Position numbers and translations under genes: made by a program. The notes under the pieces were generated by a model. That model was not told where the DNA came from. It did not search any database and saw only the letters and a list, made by a program, of their open reading frames with translations. Positions 56,181-64,000 of a DNA stretch of 64,000 nt are shown here, piece after piece; position 1 is the first letter of the stretch, and every line of letters starts with the position of its first letter. This stretch comes from Sequoia sempervirens (Eukaryota; Streptophyta; Pinopsida; Cupressales; Cupressaceae): NCBI GenBank assembly GCA_007258455.2, contig VDFB02252616.1, forward strand, positions 117,196,128-117,260,127, read 5' to 3'.

Positions 56181-56800
56181 AAAACGTGTAAAACTTTTAT
56201 TTGTAAGAACAATTAGTAATTATCTACTAGATTTAGTGGTGTTGAATATCAATATATAAATGAGTGGTAGATTTGAAGAATATATATTGTCAAGTCAAGT
56301 CAAGTCAAGTCAAGTCTATTACAAATAAGTGCTACCTTGAAGAAAATTTAAATATCAAAATGAGTGGCATCTTATAAATTCCTATCATGGTGAAAATTGA
56401 ATACCCATGTCATTTTCCATTTATCTTATATTTGCATGAGAGAGGATATATGGAAACATGTCATTCATTTTGAAAAATGAGGGTGCTTGAATTTTGTAGC
56501 TATAAATAACTCAAGTCAAATCCCATAAAAATGTGTGAAATCTTTACTTGCAAGAAGAGTAGCTAATAATTATCCACTAAGCTTAGTGGCATTGAATATC
56601 AATATATAAATGAGTGGTGGAATTATCTACCAAACTTAGTGGCATTGAATATCAATATATAAATGAGTGGTAGAATTAAAAAATATATATTGTTAAGTCT
56701 AATTCATAAAAAACAAATGTTGTATTATAGAGAATTTAAATATCAAACCAAGTGGCATTTTCTAAATTCCTATAATGGTGAAAGTTGAATACTCATTTAG
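56181..56800. repeat. Tandem duplication (about 346-bp offset) upstream of the LRR kinase
   Basis: Unit 1 (56181-56410) and unit 2 (56527-56800) share the series GTGTRAAA, AGTAATTATC-ACTA, TTAGTGGYRTTGAATATCAA, ATGAGTGGTRGA, GAGTGGCATYTT, AATTCCTAT-ATGGTGAAA and GAATAC-CAT. Unit 2 contains a further 53-bp duplication, AATTATCYAC at 56568 and 56621. Unit 1 contains five CAAGT copies at 56291-56315. A third, inverted copy lies at 44430-44640. Confidence 0.8.
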
Positions 56801-58020
56801 GCATATTTGAAGTGCAAATAATTGATGAGTTTGAAAGAGGAGATGTCAAATGGATGATAAAATAATAGTATATTTGAAGATAAATATAATCCTTAAAGAA
56901 ATAGTACAACTAGAATAATTGTTTAATTTAGACCAGCCTGGTAGATAGAAGAATAGCACATTAAATCTAGAGAAGGACAATATCATCCTTATGACATGGG
57001 AAAGAAGCAACACCAAGAATATAATTTTGAGAAAATTTTGCACTACAAAGGAGAAGTATGACAATATTTAATGGAACTTAAATACTATCATGAGGTGGTT
57101 CCATGGAGTTATGAAGATATAAAAAAATTAAATACTTCAATCATGACTCACACTATCTTGTTAAAGCCCGTGATAACTACCCCTCAATTACTACCATTTT
57201 TTTCCTAATTCAATTCACAACAATAACCAACCTAATCAACCAAGAATACTCCATCTAATTTAGAAGCGTTGAATTCATAAATTCCCCTACCTTGGTCATG
57301 ATGATGACTTTATGCCACCACTCATATTCTTACACTAGAAAACGGTAAGTTTCTAATGTTAGGATCATTCTTAGACTTGCACCTTAATCCTCAAGAGTTC
57401 ATTCATGATGACCTTTCCTCAATATCCCTTTTGGGAATCAGAGGCTCCATAGTTTGATATACACCAAAGATAGAGAGAATTCATCCTCTCCTTTTGTATG
57501 AGATCATTGATCTCACTTTTAAATCATACTATTCATTAAGATTTGCTTTTAGTTTGATCCAATTACAATAGAATGATATCCAACATATTCCAAACAAGTG
57601 TTGTATCCATACCATCATCAATGTAAGAACACATGCAAAACCACATAGGGACCATATCATTTCAACATCATGTGTTCAAATAGTCAATTGTTGAAGTATA
57701 CATCATTTATACACAATGTGGCTAGCTCCAACTTTTGTTGGACACATAGGTGATTATCTCTTGTACACCTCATAGGTACACATGAGGGTTAGCTCATATA
57801 TATGTCACATATACAAACAATGACTAGCTCATATCCACATCATAAGTACACATGGTGAATAACCTAGGCACACATCACACATACAAGGTGTGAATAATTC
57901 ACACTTACATCACATTTACACCATGTGATAACAAGTGTATGCATCACATATACAAAGTGGTACTAGGGTGCAAGCAATCTACACATGTATACAATGTGAA
58001 TAATTTAACAACCTCACAAG
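56801..58020. other. Spacer with loose CACAT/TACACA repeats
   Basis: No gene was seen. From about 57680 to 58020 words such as CATCACATATACA, CACATGGTGAATAA and CTAGCTCATA recur at intervals of roughly 50 bases, a degenerate array. Confidence 0.4.
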
Positions 58021-58024
58021 TACA

Positions 58025-58560
58025 CATATGACTACCTAGTAAAAGGAAGTGGTTGTGACCTTATTGCAAGCATTTTCCCCCTCACTTGGTTCACAAACAT
58101 ATAATCCCATAAGTACACCCCATCAATAAAAGGAATGTTGATGCATCTCATAATGCACCATGGGTCCCATCCTTTTTCTAATACATGGCCACCAATGATG
58201 GAAAACAAGCATCCCATCCTACTTGTTGTAATCATAAGAAAGGGAATAATATAAAAATATGCATAATATCTAATTCCATTTACACAAGTACACAACAATT
58301 GACTAACACATACATAGTAACCAACTTGCAATATGAAGCGGATGTGACACTATTGCATGTATATTCCTATTACCTAGTTCATTAACACCTACCCTTTAAG
58401 TACATTCCAACTAGAAAAGGAAATTTGATACATCCCATACTATACTATAGGTCCCATCCTTTTCCCTAGTTCTTTGTACTAGTTGTGATGATGGGAAAAT
58501 GACCCATACTACTTATGATCATCACCAGATAAGGTGTAAGTATAACAAAGTACATCACAT
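58025..58560. repeat. Diverged tandem duplication, about 299-bp offset
   Basis: GAAGTGGTTGTGACCTTATT (58039) and GAAGCGGATGTGACACTATT (58337) begin two units. Both contain a TAGTTCA/TGGTTCA word, AAGTACA, AAAAGGAA, GATRCATC, GGTCCCATCCTTTT and a final CATACTACTT/CATCCTACTT. Many substitutions indicate age. Confidence 0.6.
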
Positions 58561-59856
58561 AAGGGCATTAATAATATTTCCATAGCTCAATAAACCTTTC
58601 AAGTCAATGAATATAGAAGTCTATTGCCTCTAGTACATTAGTGATAAGTTTATCCAACATGGAAGAGGATAGGACTTGACATATACCACCATGTGACCTT
58701 TGTGAAAAGTTGACTAACCTCTTCACCACATGGGTAGCTCTTAGGATTCATCACCTCTATGCTACTATTGACAACTAGATAAACACTAAGATAAAATGAT
58801 TAGCTCTTATTATCCATCACCTACATAATACTAGAAAAAAAAATGATTAATTTCTCATGTATCATAACATGGATAGCCCTTGAAAAATTCACCTTTGTAC
58901 TACTCGTGAAATTGAGGCAATCCTAAAGACACCATAGATAACACTTGAAATTCATCTCCTACAAAGTTTTAGTGACAACCAAGTATCCACATCTGTATTA
59001 GAATCAATTTTGACATGTGTGATCATCTTAGATCTAAGAGCACATAATTAGGATATCACAAGGATTCACAAACACTAGGTAGGTTGACTTGGTTGAATAC
59101 CACAATATTTGAGTTTATAAATAGACTCACAAAGTGTTACAGGGCTTGGGGTTAAATTACTAACACAAAGATAACACTTTGAACCCTAAAGATTTGGCCT
59201 CTACTTAAAACATACACATAAACAAATACCAACTTGTAAAGTAATTAGGTCCATTCACTTCATTCAAATTGATATTCAAGAATGCATTGTTTAGAAACAC
59301 ATTATCTATTAGACATAAATTAAACCCATAGTATAATATTAAACAATATTATGTTTCTAAGTATGTATCATTTTGTATAGTACCAATCATAAAGCATATC
59401 ATACATTTATCCATAAGATATACACAAAGGAAAACTATCCAACCATATTTGGTAATATTTATAGTTAATTTACCATAGATGGAAAATGTATTCATAAGGA
59501 ATGTCTTTCTAAAATCAACATAAAATTAGGCACCTAGACAAAGAAAGTAAACCATCTATATTCGATAAGAGTACACATTGTTCACACCATTAAATAAAAT
59601 TAGCCTAGTTTTGCATCATTATTAGGTATAAATTGTTAACTTTCTTTAACTTATTCGTAGCCTTCTAATACAAATTTTCGTCAAGTTGAAGCATACTAAA
59701 AAGGGATAAATGATCAAGTTTAGGAACAACCTCAAACTTTTGAGTTATCCTTTAAACCTTTTCCTATGGACTTGGGTTATATGGGGCATATTTTTCCCAA
59801 GGACTACCCACATACCCATTCCCAAATGGAATTGAAGTCCCATGTAATTCTCCTCA
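58561..59856. other. Spacer, no gene seen
   Basis: A+T-rich DNA with no open frame of note and no recognised repeat. Confidence 0.4.
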
Positions 59857-60831
59857 GGGTGATCCCACAATAGTGGTTTATAATTTTTGGCCAAACTGCA
59901 CACTAAATTAATTTTTTCTAACTAAATCTTCACTTTTAGGCACCTATAGTAGCTAAACCATAAGGAATTTGAAGATGATGCAAACTAGAATTTCGTGACA
60001 TTTTGTTTGTAGATTCTAAATATTTTTTTTCAAAAATTTTGGAATCAGATTGCACCTCTTTTTCCATCTCCGTTGAAAATTAGTTTTTTCAAAAAGCATC
60101 AATTTTTATGGAGTGACGCTCACTGTATAATGCATAATTTTTTTTTCCATGAAGGATAAAATTCTAATTCTTTCGAATGTATATTTGTAACTTCGATATC
60201 TAGTTCTTCCACTTGGTTAGATAGTGTTTTATTGAATATTTTTTCCTTAATCAAGTTTCGAAGTCAAACCAATTATAATTCAGACATAAACAGACCGTAT
60301 AATGCGTAACCTTTTTTGTATGTATCAATTTTTTTTTTTTGGATCAAGGACTTCAATATCTGGTGCACTAATATTTTTCAATTTTTTTTTATAATCTTCT
60401 ATTTTTTCACATGTGCAGAACAAAGAGATTCATTTTTGGTGAAAATCCTACATTCAGAAGAAATAAAAAATAAATATACTAATAAAATTAAGTTTATTTA
60501 AAATTATACTTTTTAGGAAGCTTATAATAAGGACTACATACTTTCAATTTTTTTTTTTTAAATGAATTCATTTGATCCCCCAAAAGGTAAATCAAAAGTG
60601 GTTTTTTTTCAACATTTTGATAGGTGTAAATGAGACTCTATTATAGGTATGGTTTAAAACTAGCCGGGTTCTATCCAAAGGGGTTTGATCCAAGGTAGTT
60701 TGATCAAACCCTCTTCAATTGCTTTAAATTAAATTTTTTAAGGCTTAAATCATTATATTTTCTAAAAATATGTGATTTCAACAAAAATCAGAATCTCCCA
60801 GAAATTGTAAACCAGCTTTGTGGGATCACCC
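59857..60831. mobile_element. Non-autonomous TIR element, 975 bp
   Basis: The left end reads GGGTGATCCCACAATAGTGG. The complement of the right end reads GGGTGATCCCACAAAGCTGG. The match continues for about 34 bases (TTTAYAATTTYTGG) with a few changes. The flanks are CTCA (59853-59856) and CTCA (60832-60835), a possible 4-bp target duplication. Inside is an inner inverted word, GGTTTGATC...GATCAAACC, at about 60680-60708. The only open frames are short and A+T-rich. Superfamily not determined. Confidence 0.6.
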
Positions 60832-60835
60832 CTCA

Positions 60836-61741
60836 CCTTAATCTATCAATGAATAAACACACATTTTTCTATCCTATGGTTTCATAACCACTCAAGAAAC
60901 TTTACTTCAAGAGGTGAATTATAAATTTAATACTATATAAAAAAACCATAGAGGATTAAAAAAAATAGTGTAACAATTCACCATTTACCAATACCTTATT
61001 GAAAATAAATCCCTAGCTGATTAAGTTTCATTTTCTACTATTTCATATCCCAATAGCATTCCCTTAAGTAATTCCTAATAGTAGGTATGGGAACCCAACT
61101 AAGTTCATACTATAAAAAACCCATAGAAAATAACTTCCATGTGAGGATACTGAATCTCAAATTAAGCATATTCCCAATATTTTTCATAATTCTACATGAC
61201 ATGACATAATCCATTATAGGGTCATCTCATTAATACATTTTTTAGGCTGATTTCTTATCCATAAGAAATTCACTTTGTTTGGATTGACGTATTGTGAACA
61301 TTTCCATACATAACTCACAATGTTCACAAAAATAGTTCAAGTCTTTGCACATACCCATTAGGATAAATAGAGACTTAGATAAGATCCCTACTAACCCCCT
61401 CAAATTATACACTAGATACAAAAGGTTGCATAATTTATTAATTCTAAAATATAATATAGTTATCTTAACATCCCAAGTTGATGCGAATAAGATATAGGGT
61501 TGAATATGTATATTTATCTCAACTAACATTAATACTCCTATTGTTAGTAACACTACATCCATTTGAATATCATGCAAATGTATACACTCAACAATATTAG
61601 TACATAGAATATGTGACGATAAAATTATTCACTTCCACTTATTATGATTGTAGAAGATTATGTCTAAGTGATATATAATAACTTTATTTTAGTTTATAGG
61701 GTAGCCCATAAGGAAGGTTATTATATTTGATATGGTCAATT
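60836..61741. other. Spacer, no gene seen
   Basis: A+T-rich DNA. The open frame 61242-61577 (minus, 111 residues) has no recognised motif. Confidence 0.4.
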
Positions 61742-62757
61742 TGTCATAGGGTAAATATGAGTGACTGTTAGAAAGCATAATCGAATCAATTAGAGTCTAA
61801 AAATACTAAGAAAGTACAAAATTAAGATCATACAAAACCATACTCAATGAAATCAGTTTTCTAAAGCTTCAAAGATTTAATCTAAAGTAATGAAATGCAA
61901 ATTCAAATCAATTAAATCAAATAGACAATGAAAACCTTCAGTCCCATTATGGATTGATGACAATTTGTGATGTGGATTGCTCATATTGTGCATAATCCAT
62001 GATTGCAAAAGCTTGATTGATGTGATTCACAAAAGAGGAGCTCCCAAATAATCAAGATTGCTCAAGAATTCAAGAGAGTTCCTATGCTTATGAAGATTTT
62101 GAATGAATTTCATGAATGAATGACATGTTTTATAGATTTGAAGAATTCTAATCAAGGGTCAAGATTGAAAATGAAGATCATTGGATGAGAGGAAATCAAG
62201 GAGATGAAGGAAGATCAAGGGATGCAAATTCACGAGAGCCCAAAACATCCCTATTTTCATAGAAAATTGGTTGAAGATATTTTGAATTGGAGAGAAGAAG
62301 ATATTTAAATTTGAATTGGGAATATTCTCTTTTTGAAAAAGGAATATTCATTGTGCAAGTTGGAGGGTTAGAGGAGAATTAACCAATTAATAATTATGAA
62401 AATTATTTAATTGTGAGGATGAGGGGAATTAAGAATAATTAAATAATTGAAAATTATTTAATCAAGTTGGAATAAAAGAATTAATTAAATAATTGGAATT
62501 ATTTAATCATGGTAGCAAAGGGAAATTGAATTTAATTAAATAATTGGAAATTATTTAATCAAAAGAAGAAATTAGTGAGAACGGGATGAATTAATCAAAT
62601 AACGTTAATTATTCAATTAATAGAGGAATAAATTGAATTTAATCATATAATTGGAAATTATTTAACTAAAATAAGGAAATTATGGATAATGAGGAAAATA
62701 ATGTTAGTAAGTCGAAATCAAGATGTGTGATATGTTAGACAATTTTAGGTGTCTACA
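61742..62757 (-). mobile_element. 1.0-kb LTR, copy B: 3' LTR of an element extending right
   Basis: On the minus strand it begins TGTAGACACCTAAAATTGTC (62757) and ends ACCCTATGACA (61742). It is colinear with 14389-15412. Directly upstream on the minus strand is AAAGAGGGGAAAAA (62758-62771), a polypurine tract, so this is a 3' LTR and the element's interior lies to the right. The A+T-rich palindrome words AAATAATTGAAAATTATTT recur here too. No target duplication can be checked, because the 5' LTR is outside the window. Confidence 0.7.
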
Positions 62758-62771
62758 TTTTTCCCCTCTTT
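62758..62771 (-). promoter_or_regulatory. Polypurine tract
   Basis: The minus strand reads AAAGAGGGGAAAAA immediately before the TGTAGACACC start of the LTR. This is the position and composition expected for the plus-strand primer of an LTR retrotransposon. Confidence 0.7.
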
Positions 62772-64000
62772 GAGACAATGTACTTGTTATGTTGTTTCAA
62801 AGACCTAATGTTGCTTGGTTTTTTTTAAAATTCACTTGATGCCCTACTCGCTTGATGCCCCATTGTGCCCCTGTGGATGAAAGAAGGATGGTAGGATACC
62901 CCCTCAAGAGATCGATCAAAAAAATTAATTTTTAAGTCGAGATTGCAAAAGGATGATGTGAATAGTTCAGCTAAAAAGAGGACAAAAAATCATGTCCTAG
63001 GAAGCCCAAAAAATGATCAGGATGGATGGCCTAGTTTGAAAAATGAGTTATAGGGAAAAAATCTAGGGTTTTCTATGCATATATATACATTTGGGTTCAT
63101 TTTAGCCTCATTTGCACACCTTGAGTTGATAGATTTGAGCTCTGAACCTTTTGCACCCCTCACATCCTTTTGTGAAAATTGTTCACTATGGCACCAATTG
63201 TATGAGCACCACTAGAGGAGATATATTGATAACATTGGAGAGTTTCAATGTAGGCAATGGATCCAAATAAAGGCATGAGATGATGATGGAGAGAACTTAC
63301 CATGTTGTCATTAGACCAAGTGGTTGATAGGCTGCATCGTGCATATCTTGGAGAGATACCTTCTTGATACGTTTAGGAGGCAATTTGGAGAGCAATAGGA
63401 TGTTCTTGCTAATGACTATCATGTAGTGTTTTCTCAAACATCAAGAGAGATAGAGGATTGGGGGCCTATTCCCTTTGGGTCTGTGCAAGATCATGGGGGT
63501 CCAAAAAGTGGCGATGTGAAAAAAAGGCATTTTTAACACGCCCAAAAACATGAAATTTTTGCTTTGACTTTTTGCAAGCTTGGGTACAATATCCTTTTTG
63601 GTTTGGTAATACCAAACCAAAACGAATATTCGTTTTGTTTTTCAAAACAAATATCCATTTTGGAAAGTAGGAAACCATTTTTTTGAAAAACAAAATGGAT
63701 ATCCGTTTTAAAGACCTAAAAAATCCTCTTTAGTAAAATGGGAATAACTTTTGCGTTTCTTATCAAAATTTTAACTTTTTACAGGCATTGGAAAGTTGAT
63801 TGAGAGATATATGCAATGGAATAGGTGGTGTTTCTATATTGTACACAAAAAATAATTATAATCATTTGAACTTCATTTTTCATTTTTGAAACATCAAATG
63901 CTCACTACTTTAGATACAAAATCTTTTTTTCATGATTTTTTTGTAACACTCATCTCAAAATACTTGAAACATTAGAAAAAGGTAATGAATAATGAAATAT
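62772..64000. other. Interior 3' region of the LTR element (unrecognised)
   Basis: By position this is the 3' interior of the minus-strand element. I see no integrase or other domain. The open frame 63466-63693 (minus) is Lys- and Phe-rich and unrecognised. A cluster of palindromes lies at 63600-63710 and is described among the findings. Confidence 0.35.

Overview
This window looks like nuclear DNA from a seed plant with a large, repeat-packed genome, most likely a gymnosperm. That placement is an inference. It rests on low gene density, A+T-rich spacers, many decayed Ty3/gypsy, Ty1/copia and LINE copies nested in each other, plant-type genes with spliceosomal introns, and a 100-N scaffold gap. 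No bacterial, organellar, rRNA, tRNA or CRISPR features were seen.

Two host loci stand out. The clearest is an intact minus-strand LRR receptor kinase (52443-55658): two exons, 1036 residues, signal peptide, 23 LRRs, one membrane span and a non-RD kinase, the layout of LRR-XII immune receptors. A ruined relative lies in opposite orientation at about 44.8-46.3 kb, and part of the 5' flank is shared, so the pair is an old inverted duplication. The second locus is the last two exons of an aldehyde dehydrogenase of the plant ALDH22A1 type (33869-34283, + strand). No earlier exon was found, so the preceding intron either holds many kilobases of transposons or the copy is 5'-truncated.

The rest is mobile DNA. 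0.6-1.2 kb: a likely copia LTR. About 4.0-11.4 kb: a degenerate Tat-lineage gypsy polyprotein (minus), gag through integrase. 16.5-18.9 kb: a gypsy fragment (+) with an RNase H domain before the reverse transcriptase, cut by a 4.46-kb solo LTR (18919-23376) with TGTTG/CAACA ends and a near-perfect 5-bp target duplication. About 24.45-33.1 kb: another gypsy pol (+), split inside its reverse transcriptase by a structurally complete but non-coding 6.2-kb LTR element (25267-31464) with 2.2-kb LTRs, an iMet primer-binding site and a perfect CTTTC duplication. 35.8-36.2 kb: a foldback element. 40.2-41.7 kb: a 1.49-kb LTR with an iMet primer-binding site. 46.5-48.3 kb: a 5'-truncated LINE (minus). 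48.4-49.1 kb: a CACTA-like non-autonomous element abutting a copia gag whose LTR is at 49491-49977 (minus). 59.9-60.8 kb: a TIR element with a 4-bp flanking repeat. A 1.0-kb LTR family occurs at 14.4 and 61.7 kb, the second copy with an adjoining polypurine tract. Many small tandem duplications lie between these.

All boundaries and homologies were read by eye. Family names rest on recognised motifs, not on database searches. I found no sign of a novel multi-gene system; the most informative content is the intact receptor kinase and the datable nesting of transposons.
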